A stretch of 6,429 nucleotides of DNA from JAYEIA01 sp034659855 (GTDB lineage: Bacteria > Bacteroidota > Bacteroidia > Bacteroidales > JAADGE01), in contig JAYEIA010000270.1 of assembly GCA_034659855.1 (NCBI GenBank), positions 1-6,429 of the forward strand, in the 5' to 3' direction. The notes beneath the pieces were generated by a model, which was given only the letters and a program-made list of their open reading frames with translations, was not told where the DNA came from and searched no databases. A program made the translations under genes and the position numbers. Below, one piece after another: positions 1 to 5,955 of the stretch (position 1 is its first letter; every line of letters starts with the position of its first letter).

Positions 1-1274
1 ATAAAGCTCAGTTATACGGCGAGTATGAGCAGTTCATAATTCTTCAGGGCTTGGTAATGGATAATAAGTTTTATACAGAAGAATACGCTATAACAAGGAC
101 TTTAGGAGACAGTGTGTTCTATGCCGACGGATTTCGCTTAAAAAGTCAGAAAGAGCTGGTTTACAACGATAGTGTGGTAACATCTCTTGTTGTGGACTCA
201 AACATTGTTCAAAATGTTTATTTTGTGCCCGACGAAGAACAAATTACTGTTTTTGATTTGTGGAATGAAAAATATTTGGATTTATATCAAACCAATACAA
301 ATAAAGGAGACTATAAATTTATTATAAAACCCGAAAATAATTATAAAATTGTATATGAAGCCGACGGTTTGCTTTTTGATACCAAGAATATATATACCGA
401 CAGTACTGAAACAGAAATGAGAATAGAATATGATGCGGTTTTGACTCATATAGAAGAAGGTAAAACTGAAAAAGTAAAATTGACTCCTTTTGATTTCGGC
501 AAAAGTGATCTGAATAAATTTACGCTTAATGAACTGGATATTATTAAAAAATATTTGGACAAATATCCGCAATTGGTCGTGAACTTTTCAGCTCAAAATT
601 CAAATTCTGAAGACCAAAACCTTTTGGAAGAACGAGAACAAAATGCCGCTACTTACCTTGCTGACAACGGGATAGACCGAGATAGAATTAAAACAGGACT
701 CTCGCTGGATACCATCCCTGAAAACAAACTTCAATACGTCATTTATGATGAACAGATGGTGGCCGGTATTGAAGAAGAAAACATAAATATACAGGACAGT
801 ATAGAGGAAGTTAACAGGCAAAGGGAGGAAGAGAAAATAACCACTATCACTATTGAAAATCCTTACTTTGCTTTTGACGGCAAGTTCTTGCTCAAGAAAA
901 ATACAGTTGATTCTTTGGCCGGCTACTTAGCGGATAATCCGGAAGCAAAAATATTAATCATTGGATATACCGACGGTGTTGGTTCAGCAAGCTATAATAA
1001 GCACCTTTCGGAAAGCCGAGCCCAAACGGTAAAAGGCCATTTGATTTCAGAAGGAGCTTCGCCCGAGCAAATAAGAACCGAAGGATACGGAGAAACCAAC
1101 CCTGTCGCATTGAATAAATTAAACGGCCGGTGGCATGAGCCTTCTAAAAAGTTTAACCGAAGAGTTGAAATTCGAATTGAGATGCAAGGTGAACCAAAAG
1201 TAAATCTGGAACAATTGAAAGATATTCCGCAGAAATTTAAATCAAATTCTTATTCTGACTCCTATACTGAGTAG
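1..1274 (+). CDS. OmpA-family envelope protein with tandem OmpA-like domains, 5' partial
   Basis: The frame is open from base 3 to the TAG at 1272-1274, so the gene starts upstream of the window. The TTG at 51 has no ribosome binding site and is unlikely to be the start. Bases about 243-411 encode a segment like a carboxypeptidase-regulatory (CRD) beta fold (KGDYKFII, EADGLLF), common in Bacteroidota OmpA proteins. Bases about 474-690 encode a degenerate OmpA-like domain (TPFDFGKSDLN, NGIDRDRI): the Arg of the LSxxR motif is kept (633-635), but the Asp position of GxTD reads Gln (594-596). An acidic helical linker follows. Bases about 846-1180 encode a canonical OmpA C-terminal domain: NPYFAFDG, GYTDGVG with the Asp at 972-974, LSESRAQ with the Arg at 1017-1019, GYGETNP and NRRVEI. 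Those Asp and Arg residues bind diaminopimelate in peptidoglycan in this family, so the protein probably tethers an outer-membrane or periplasmic assembly to the wall. The missing N-terminus could hold TPR or PD40 repeats, which cannot be judged here. Confidence 0.93.
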   Translation, partial: KAQLYGEYEQFIILQGLVMDNKFYTEEYAITRTLGDSVFYADGFRLKSQKELVYNDSVVTSLVVDSNIVQNVYFVPDEEQITVFDLWNEKYLDLYQTNTNKGDYKFIIKPENNYKIVYEADGLLFDTKNIYTDSTETEMRIEYDAVLTHIEEGKTEKVKLTPFDFGKSDLNKFTLNELDIIKKYLDKYPQLVVNFSAQNSNSEDQNLLEEREQNAATYLADNGIDRDRIKTGLSLDTIPENKLQYVIYDEQMVAGIEEENINIQDSIEEVNRQREEEKITTITIENPYFAFDGKFLLKKNTVDSLAGYLADNPEAKILIIGYTDGVGSASYNKHLSESRAQTVKGHLISEGASPEQIRTEGYGETNPVALNKLNGRWHEPSKKFNRRVEIRIEMQGEPKVNLEQLKDIPQKFKSNSYSDSYTE

Positions 1275-1299
1275 TGGGTTGGCTGCATTATTATAAATA

Positions 1300-1496
1300 C
1301 AGACTTCGTTTGCTTTGATATTTATTTTTGGCTAATTTTAAAATAATCTTGTAAAAGCTTTATAATCACCATATTCAAAATAGCACATTTATTCTGAACT
1401 ATAGCCCTAAATTCGTACAATTAAATCACACGGCATGATAATTCATTAAAACACAACTATATATACAATTAAAAATAATAAAACAGACGAAGTCTG
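1300..1496. mobile_element. MITE-like noncoding element with 13-bp TIRs and AAATA target duplication
   Basis: The ends are inverted repeats: CAGACTTCGTTTG (1300-1312) pairs with CAGACGAAGTCTG (1484-1496) over 13 positions with one G-T. Immediately outside both ends is the same 5-mer, AAATA (1295-1299 and 1497-1501), as expected for a target-site duplication. The interior is AT-rich and has no convincing ORF. Taking out the element and one AAATA leaves the OmpA stop codon about 28 bp before the terminator at 1505, a normal distance. The right end is itself a small hairpin (CAGAC-GAA-GTCTG). Chance AAATA repeats are not rare in such AT-rich DNA, and no transposase is present, so the call rests on the TIR, the direct repeat and the terminator geometry together. 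Confidence 0.5.
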
Positions 1497-1504
1497 AAAT
1501 ATAA

Positions 1505-1537
1505 ACTGCAACTTTTTTCAAGTTGTAGTTTTTTTTT
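1505..1537 (+). terminator. Rho-independent terminator, probably of the OmpA gene
   Basis: ACTGCAACTT (1505-1514) pairs with AAGTTGTAGT (1520-1529) in a 10-bp stem with one G-U, closing a 5-nt loop. An uninterrupted T-run follows (1529-1537). It lies 230 bp after the OmpA stop codon, and most of that distance is the MITE-like element. Confidence 0.85.
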
Positions 1538-1605
1538 AGACTCTAAAAAAATAGATTATTGTTAGTCAATAGTTCGTTATATTTTTATAATTACCTGATA
1601 TTCAA

Positions 1606-1619
1606 TGCTTTATAAAGCA
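1606..1619. repeat. 14-bp perfect palindrome TGCTTTATAAAGCA
   Basis: The 14 bases equal their own reverse complement. The palindrome sits in the gap between the OmpA and TPR genes. It could be an operator for a dimeric regulator or a chance AT-rich palindrome. No second copy was found in the window. Confidence 0.3.
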
Positions 1620-1662
1620 AACCGTAGGCGAGTTAAAGTGTTGATTATTACGTGCTTAGTTC

Positions 1663-1689
1663 ATAATTCGTAATTAATAATTCGTAATT
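1663..1689. repeat. Tandem 13-bp direct repeat ATAATTCGTAATT
   Basis: ATAATTCGTAATT occurs at 1663-1675 and again at 1677-1689, a 14-bp period. It is AT-rich, noncoding and about 210 bp before the TPR gene. It looks like a short slippage repeat. No function is visible. Confidence 0.6.
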
Positions 1690-1730
1690 TAACGAAGTAT
1701 TGGTTAGTATAGCCGCCACTATATTCAGAA

Positions 1731-1783
1731 CTCCGAAAGGGATCCGGATTTTATCGACCTATATTTGGTTATAATTATCGGAG
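1731..1783 (+). promoter_or_regulatory. Possible Bacteroidota-type promoter region for the TPR gene
   Basis: TATATTTG at 1760-1767 matches the Bacteroidota -7 consensus TAnnTTTG exactly. It lies between the arms of a 6-bp inverted repeat, CTCCGA (1731-1736) and TCGGAG (1778-1783). No clear -33 TTTG is found at the usual distance, and a transcript from here would have a leader of about 120 nt. The motif is short enough to occur by chance in AT-rich DNA. Confidence 0.25.
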
Positions 1784-1895
1784 AAAACAAAAAAAATTAA
1801 ATTTTGAATTATTTCGGTTTAGGCATTTTTTTTGTTTTATAAAGACTGAACGCTTTAGTCGGCAATTTTATCAAACCAAGGAAAATAAATTACTT

Positions 1896-4568
1896 ATGAA
1901 ACATTTTTTATCAGTATTAACTGTTTTGTTGTTTACATCCGGCTTGTTTGCACAGAGCCAAGTTATTTATAATCGCACAAGTAAGGAAAACTATGTGATT
2001 AAATTTCAAACCAACGAGCAGACTATCAGCAACAAGATGATGCAAGAGCTTGCCAAAGGAAATTCGGGAAATCACCTGAATATGCGTGTGAGATACTCAC
2101 TGGATCAAACGCGAAAAATTTTGAAAAGACGAAATATTCTAAGTCTTTTAACAACTCTATCCAATGTGGAAGTTACCGGTAACAATAAATATAAGGATTT
2201 TGTGGTGAGCGAATTTGTTTTGCCGTCAAAAGTCAGTTTTGATGTTGCGGTTAAGAACAGGAACAGTACTATTCGTGAATTTAGTATCTCAAATGCACCG
2301 GTGTCTATTGATGTATCTGAAATATTGAATGAAACGATGACCGATTCATTAAACAGTAATCAGTACAGACTTGAACTCAGCAATAAATATTTTTCATACA
2401 CATCCAATGACCTGAAAAAGTTTAAGGCTTATATCGGAAATATTGAGACTTATTATACAAAACGGCGTATTTTAAAAAATATTAAACGAGAGTTGAACTC
2501 AATAACTGTAACAAAAGAGCATTTGGAGCGAATAGAAGATATCCGAACATTGAGAAACTACAATCAATTAGCTGCTGAAAATATAAACAGTATTAATACG
2601 ATAAGAAAAAGTCCTTTCATTTCAACCTTAGATTTGAGACATAATGACCCGGCAAATTTTATGTCATTACTGGAACAAAGCGCATCAAAAAGTAAAAAAT
2701 TAAAACATTTGACGAGTAATATTCTCAATAATCTTGATGAGTTTTATTATAATAAAGGTCTTGACAGAATTGCGATTAATCGGCATTCTGAAGCCAAATT
2801 ATTTTTTGAGAAATCAATTCGTGAGAATAATAAGTTTGCTCCGTCACATGTTCAGTTGGCAAAAATATTATACAATACCGGCTATCGAAAAGAAGCCGTT
2901 GACAAAATATATTTGGTTACACGAATGAATCCTGATGCACAAACTCAAGCATTAAATGATGAATTGGCCGATAATATCTATAAAGATTTAATTTTGGAGG
3001 CCTCTGATTTAAACTCTCATGCGGCTTTTGATGATGCCATTCATGTTTTACATATTGCCGAACAATTGTGTCGAGATTTTACAGCAGTACGCTGCCTGCC
3101 CAATATGGATGCAGAGCTCCTCAGAGCAATAAAAGGGAAATACTATATTATTACAGACAAGGCATACAGAGCAATGCAGTCCGGCGGGCTTGACGATTCT
3201 GAAAATTTAATAGACATAGCCATTAATTACAGAAGAGATCATTTGACGTTTATACCTGAGCACGATGAAATAATAGAACTGACCGGTGAGCTGTACAATA
3301 AATATATTAATTCGGCTATTTCTCATAATAACAGAAAACAATTCTCAGAGGCCGTTTATAAACTAAACGAAGCACAACGTGTATGCCGTAAATACAAAGA
3401 AGTAAACTGTGATTCAAGACTTGATGATGAATATAATAGAGCCTATACCGGTATTTATAATAACAACATTCGGAGTGCACAGTCGGCCTACAATTCCGGG
3501 AATTATTCATTGGCCGACAAGGAACTATCTGAGGCTATTGAACTGAGAAAAAAATATAATCTTAACGCTTCTTCCATAGAGAGCTCTTTAGTATTAAAAA
3601 TTAAGAATGCACTGTATAAAGATTATGTCGCTACCGGGAAAACATCCATGCAGCGAGCAAAGTATGAGCAGGCGCTTGAGCGATTCAATTTGGCCAAGGA
3701 AATTGAAAGAAATTATAAGGTTACTGCCAATCGAAAATTAAGTGAGTACATTACAAATTCTGCCGAAGGACTAACATTGGACTATATTGACAGAGGTAAA
3801 AATAATGTGTCACGAAACCATTTGAAAAGTGCACGTTCCGATTATAATAAAGCAAAATCTGTCGCTGCAAATTATAATATTTTAAATATTCCTGTCGTAA
3901 AATCCTCTATCACAGAGCTTAAGAATGCAATTTTTAAGCAGGAATGTATGAATGCTCAAAATAAGTTTGATAATTATCTCGCTACAGCTGAAATGAAAAT
4001 TTCTTCTTCTGAATATATGGAAGCGGATAAAGTTCTCAATACGGCAGTGGCTCATGCCAATTCAAATTCGGCATGTGAGATTGACTTGGCGGAAGCCCGC
4101 AAAATGCAGAACGAAATCTCAGATGCCGTGGATTACTTGGCAGTTATTGAAAAATGTTTTAAAGATCTCAGGTATCGAAAATATAACAATGCTATAGTCC
4201 TATATGAAAAAGCCGGAGAGAGATATCAAAGCAATAATGTGTCACGTTTCGGAATTATTCACATAGGACTGTATGATTTTATTACCGGTCAGTCTACAGA
4301 TTTTATTAACTACGGGGTGTACCATTTTACAAAAGAACATAAACTTGAGAAAGCATTGTTACTACTGAAAACTTTGAATGCAAAAGAATATCGCAGAAGA
4401 AACACAAATGACAACCAGAAATTTCTGGGCGGCGAGCTGGCAAGACGTGATTATGCTCAAAACCCGAACGGCGATCGAAGAGATAATATTAACAGATATA
4501 CTAAGGGTGATCGTTATTTTGTAAAAATGAAAAGAGCCTACAGAAGGCAATGGCGAAAATTGGACTAA
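1896..4568 (+). CDS. Exported TPR-like repeat protein (890 aa), function unknown
   Basis: ATG at 1896 is preceded by a weak AAGGA (1879-1883), 12 bp away, and begins a clear signal peptide: MKHF, a hydrophobic stretch, then FA|Q with likely cleavage after Ala19. No lipobox Cys follows. Residues about 20-165 are probably beta-rich. Residues about 165-290 are helical and charged. A canonical TPR pair follows, with repeats around His297 and Tyr330 (NRHSEAKLFFEKSI, NTGYRKEAVDKI; 33-residue step). A longer TPR-like series comes next, with equivalent hydrophobic residues at 378, 432, 483, 537, 590 and 642 (steps 51-54) and looser copies at 707 and 763. CX7C pairs lie at 392/400 and 497/505, the same place in alternate repeats. 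The C-terminus, about 810-890, is very basic. The architecture fits a periplasmic scaffold or protein-interaction platform. I do not recognise a named family, and there is no catalytic motif. Confidence 0.92.
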   Translation: MKHFLSVLTVLLFTSGLFAQSQVIYNRTSKENYVIKFQTNEQTISNKMMQELAKGNSGNHLNMRVRYSLDQTRKILKRRNILSLLTTLSNVEVTGNNKYKDFVVSEFVLPSKVSFDVAVKNRNSTIREFSISNAPVSIDVSEILNETMTDSLNSNQYRLELSNKYFSYTSNDLKKFKAYIGNIETYYTKRRILKNIKRELNSITVTKEHLERIEDIRTLRNYNQLAAENINSINTIRKSPFISTLDLRHNDPANFMSLLEQSASKSKKLKHLTSNILNNLDEFYYNKGLDRIAINRHSEAKLFFEKSIRENNKFAPSHVQLAKILYNTGYRKEAVDKIYLVTRMNPDAQTQALNDELADNIYKDLILEASDLNSHAAFDDAIHVLHIAEQLCRDFTAVRCLPNMDAELLRAIKGKYYIITDKAYRAMQSGGLDDSENLIDIAINYRRDHLTFIPEHDEIIELTGELYNKYINSAISHNNRKQFSEAVYKLNEAQRVCRKYKEVNCDSRLDDEYNRAYTGIYNNNIRSAQSAYNSGNYSLADKELSEAIELRKKYNLNASSIESSLVLKIKNALYKDYVATGKTSMQRAKYEQALERFNLAKEIERNYKVTANRKLSEYITNSAEGLTLDYIDRGKNNVSRNHLKSARSDYNKAKSVAANYNILNIPVVKSSITELKNAIFKQECMNAQNKFDNYLATAEMKISSSEYMEADKVLNTAVAHANSNSACEIDLAEARKMQNEISDAVDYLAVIEKCFKDLRYRKYNNAIVLYEKAGERYQSNNVSRFGIIHIGLYDFITGQSTDFINYGVYHFTKEHKLEKALLLLKTLNAKEYRRRNTNDNQKFLGGELARRDYAQNPNGDRRDNINRYTKGDRYFVKMKRAYRRQWRKLD

Positions 4569-4586
4569 GGAACGGAAACAAAATTC

Positions 4587-4608
4587 CAACTAACGTCAAA
4601 ATTAGTTG
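4587..4608 (+). other. Hairpin just after the TPR gene, possible weak terminator
   Basis: CAACTAA (4587-4593) pairs with TTAGTTG (4602-4608) around an 8-nt loop, 19 bp past the TAA. No T-run follows, so it is at best a 3'-end stabilising hairpin rather than a proven intrinsic terminator. Confidence 0.3.
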
Positions 4609-4665
4609 CTGATTATCAATTGTTTATATAATCTGTATTCTTATCATTTTTCTGTCATTTTCCTC

Positions 4666-4739
4666 CGCCGGTGCGAGCTTGCAGCTCGTACTGATATCGA
4701 CAAGAATAGTGAGGTGCGAGCTACAAGCTTGCACCGGCG
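4666..4739. repeat. Paired REP-like palindromes forming one larger inverted repeat
   Basis: Two short palindromes with 3-nt loops lie close together. The first is GTGCGAGCT-TGC-AGCTCGTAC (4671-4691), a 9-bp stem with one G-U. The second is GGTGCGAGCT-ACA-AGCTTGCACC (4713-4735), a 10-bp stem with one G-U. The pair is also mutually complementary: 4666-4691 pairs with 4714-4739 over 26 positions with one C-A mismatch and two wobbles, leaving a 22-nt loop. The block is strikingly GC-rich for this region. Paired inverted palindromes in the 3' flank of a gene are the arrangement seen in REP doublets (BIME or REPIN), which are mobilised in trans by RAYT (TnpA-REP) proteins. No RAYT gene is in the window. 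Confidence 0.7.
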
Positions 4740-4751
4740 AGGGTTTACGAA

Positions 4752-4769
4752 GTAACTCAAAGGAGTCAC
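4752..4769. repeat. Minor hairpin GTAACTC-AAAG-GAGTCAC
   Basis: Seven-base arms (4752-4758 and 4763-4769) pair with one A-C mismatch around a 4-nt loop. It lies between the paired palindromes and the third palindrome and may be part of the same repeat cluster. Confidence 0.35.
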
Positions 4770-4845
4770 GAAGAAAACACAAATTTAGAAACCCAAAAAC
4801 TTGTAGAAAAAATGAGAACAATATAACCAAAAGCAGAAGTAAAGT

Positions 4846-4872
4846 TGGGGTGCGATTCCAAGTCGCACTCCG
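4846..4872. repeat. Third REP-like triloop palindrome
   Basis: TGGGGTGCGATT (4846-4857) pairs with AGTCGCACTCCG (4861-4872) around a CCA triloop: 12 pairs, three of them G-U. It has the same 5' core GGTGCGA and the same 3-nt loop as the palindromes at 4671-4691 and 4713-4735, so it is probably the same or a sister repeat family. Confidence 0.6.
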
Positions 4873-4898
4873 AATGAAACCCAAAAAATAACAAAAGC

Positions 4899-4930
4899 GT
4901 CAACTTTATCTAAAATTTGTCCAACTTTAT
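4899..4930 (+). promoter_or_regulatory. Spaced direct repeat, candidate operator of the small-gene cassette
   Basis: CAACTTTAT occurs at 4901-4909 and 4922-4930, as GTCAACTTTAT and GTCCAACTTTAT. The starts are 21 bp apart, about two helical turns, so two regulator molecules could bind on one face. TATATGTG (4928-4935) differs by one base from the -7 consensus TAnnTTTG, and it would start transcription shortly before the cassette. A convincing -33 box is missing. An operator role is inference. Confidence 0.25.
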
Positions 4931-4966
4931 ATGTGGGTAGCCAAATAATTTTTGTAATTTCGTAAT

Positions 4967-5089
4967 GTGGAGATATTTAACAAGAAACCGAAAACAAGAG
5001 ACGTTTTTTTATCAAAAGAAAGCGGAAGTGATTTTCCATTGGATAAAAAAATCGTCCTATTATTTGCAAAGAAGCAGGAGATGAAATGA
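4967..5089 (+). CDS. Possible 40-aa leader peptide or small protein of the cassette
   Basis: This frame is open after a TAA at 4955 and runs from a GTG at 4967 to a TGA at 5087-5089. The stop overlaps the ATG of the next gene in the form ATGA, a typical translational-coupling junction that recurs between the next two genes. The peptide starts VEIFNKKPKTRD and ends LLFAKKQEMK. It has a mixed charged and hydrophobic composition. Its first residues resemble those of the next protein (VEIFN versus MSIFN). There is no Shine-Dalgarno before the GTG, the product is very short, and a second frame, from an ATG at 4965 to a TGA at 5082, is also open here. It may be a leader peptide, a remnant, or not translated. 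Confidence 0.3.
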   Translation: MEIFNKKPKTRDVFLSKESGSDFPLDKKIVLLFAKKQEMK

Positions 5090-5283
5090 GTATTTTTAAT
5101 GCAATGTCATCAAAAGACGGAAATAATAAAATAAAAGTGCTTCCAAAGGATTTTATAGGAAATGTAAAAATAAAATCGCAGGGGAGTTACTTAAATATTG
5201 GAGATGGCTATGAAATCCCGAATAATTTTCGTAAACAAAAAATAGGTAAATATATTGGTAAATTTAAAAGAGATAAAAAATGA
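5086..5283 (+). CDS. Small basic protein of unknown function (65 aa)
   Basis: ATG at 5086 has a good AGGAG Shine-Dalgarno (5076-5080) 5 bp upstream, unusually clear for this window and decisive for the start. The TGA at 5281-5283 overlaps the next ATG as ATGA. The protein begins MSIFNAMSSKDG. It has a probable short beta-rich middle (VKIKSQGSYLNIGDGYEI) and a strongly basic tail (RKQKIGKYIGKFKRDKK), which suggests contact with nucleic acid or another acidic partner. No signal peptide or membrane segment is seen. I recognise no family. The tight coupling to the RHH-like protein downstream is compatible with a toxin-antitoxin or phage-derived pair, but no toxin motif is visible. Confidence 0.65.
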   Translation: MSIFNAMSSKDGNNKIKVLPKDFIGNVKIKSQGSYLNIGDGYEIPNNFRKQKIGKYIGKFKRDKK

Positions 5284-5675
5284 AATCAGCAATAAAAATA
5301 ACACAAAAAACGACCGCAGAGATATTTATTGAAAATATCAAAGAATTTAGATTTAGGATTTTTAGTTTTTTACATACGTTTTTCAACAATTATAAAATGT
5401 TTGGAAAAGTATTTTGGTCAAATTCAGATTGTTACATAGAGATAGGAAAAACAGGTTATATTTCAAAAAATAGAATGTATGATTTGAATAATGATATAAC
5501 AATTATTCAAGAATTAGTATTAAATGAAAATAAACAATTGAAAATAAATCTGTCAGAAACTGAAATAATGAAAATTCAAAAACTTGCAGAGACAAAAAAT
5601 ATAAGCATTCGAGAATTATTATTAACAGCGATAGATAAATTTCAACAGACTGAGAATATAAATACGAATAGATGA
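5280..5675 (+). CDS. Hypothetical protein with C-terminal ribbon-helix-helix-like segment (131 aa)
   Basis: The start at 5280 shares the ATGA overlap with the preceding gene; an internal ATG at 5397 (Met40) is a less likely alternative. Residues 1-40 are rich in aromatic and basic residues. Residues about 41-80 look beta-rich (FWSNSDCYIEIGKTGYI). Residues about 87-121 (LKINLSETEIMKIQ through ISIRELLLTAIDKF) have the order of a ribbon-helix-helix DNA-binding fold: a short strand, helix A, then a turn with SIREL leading into helix B. This call is by pattern only. Arc/CopG-type antitoxins usually carry the RHH at the N-terminus, so the C-terminal position is unusual. If real, it probably dimerises on DNA and may autoregulate the cassette. 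Base composition looks more AT-rich than in the TPR gene. Confidence 0.7.
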   Translation: MKSAIKITQKTTAEIFIENIKEFRFRIFSFLHTFFNNYKMFGKVFWSNSDCYIEIGKTGYISKNRMYDLNNDITIIQELVLNENKQLKINLSETEIMKIQKLAETKNISIRELLLTAIDKFQQTENINTNR

Positions 5676-5740
5676 ATACCGCTCTTTATTTCTTTACAAG
5701 CACTATGGACGCGTCCTTTTTTAATACTGAGTTTATTTCT

Positions 5741-5922
5741 TGGCAGTTTATTACTTAAATTGAGTGATTGCGTACAAAAAAATTGCTAATGCTTTGGTAC
5801 TAAAAGATTTTTATAAATTTTGAGGACTCTTTGTTGGTATGTGAAAAATTTCAGAAATTTTTTGAGTGTTAAATGATTAGTGATTTTCAAAGTTTGCAAT
5901 CGCTCAATTTAGGTAACTGTCA
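5741..5922. repeat. Long imperfect inverted repeat enclosing about 124 bp of noncoding DNA
   Basis: The arms 5751-5771 and 5896-5916 pair over all 21 positions, including two G-T pairs (core TAAATTGAG and CTCAATTTA). After an offset of a few bases, TGGCAGTT (5741-5748) also pairs with AACTGTCA (5915-5922), with one wobble. The interior is AT-rich, has no ORF, and contains an apical hairpin AAAAATTT-CAG-AAATTTTT (5844-5862). I found no target-site duplication at the arm ends. It may be a degenerate MITE or insertion-sequence remnant, or the closing stem of a structured RNA ending at the terminator 34 bp downstream. Confidence 0.6.
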
Positions 5923-5955
5923 TAATTTTTTTCGTATTCGTTCCTAAGACCATAT

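Noticed and set aside
51..53. TTG at 51 as the start codon of the OmpA-family gene
   Set aside because: The same frame is open back to the left edge with protein-like residues, and no ribosome binding site precedes the TTG. The gene is 5' partial.
282..821. Minus-strand open frames at 282-572 and 600-821
   Set aside because: They lie opposite the OmpA-family gene, whose domains are clearly coded on +. Their Phe/Ile-rich composition is typical of antisense shadows.
2734..4589. Open frames at 2734-2928 (+), 3316-3510 (-) and 4362-4589 (-)
   Set aside because: All lie inside, or almost wholly inside, the TPR gene in other frames and have no start signals or recognisable motifs.
4627..4632. TATAAT resembling a sigma70 -10 box
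   Set aside because: Bacteroidota promoters use TAnnTTTG rather than TATAAT, no -35 partner is present, and the region is AT-rich enough to produce it by chance.
4666..4872. CRISPR array interpretation of the repeated palindromes
   Set aside because: The repeats are not identical, spacing is irregular (22 nt and more than 100 nt), and no cas gene is nearby.
4679..4891. 70-codon open frame on + and 86-codon open frame on - (4624-4884)
   Set aside because: Both run through the REP-like palindromes. Their length comes from the GC-rich repeats and the low-complexity Lys-rich stretch, and neither has a ribosome binding site.
5741..5922. Integron attC site interpretation of the long inverted repeat next to small unknown genes
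   Set aside because: No GTTRRRY/RYYYAAC core pair is found at the ends, the palindrome is longer than usual attC sites, and no integrase is present.
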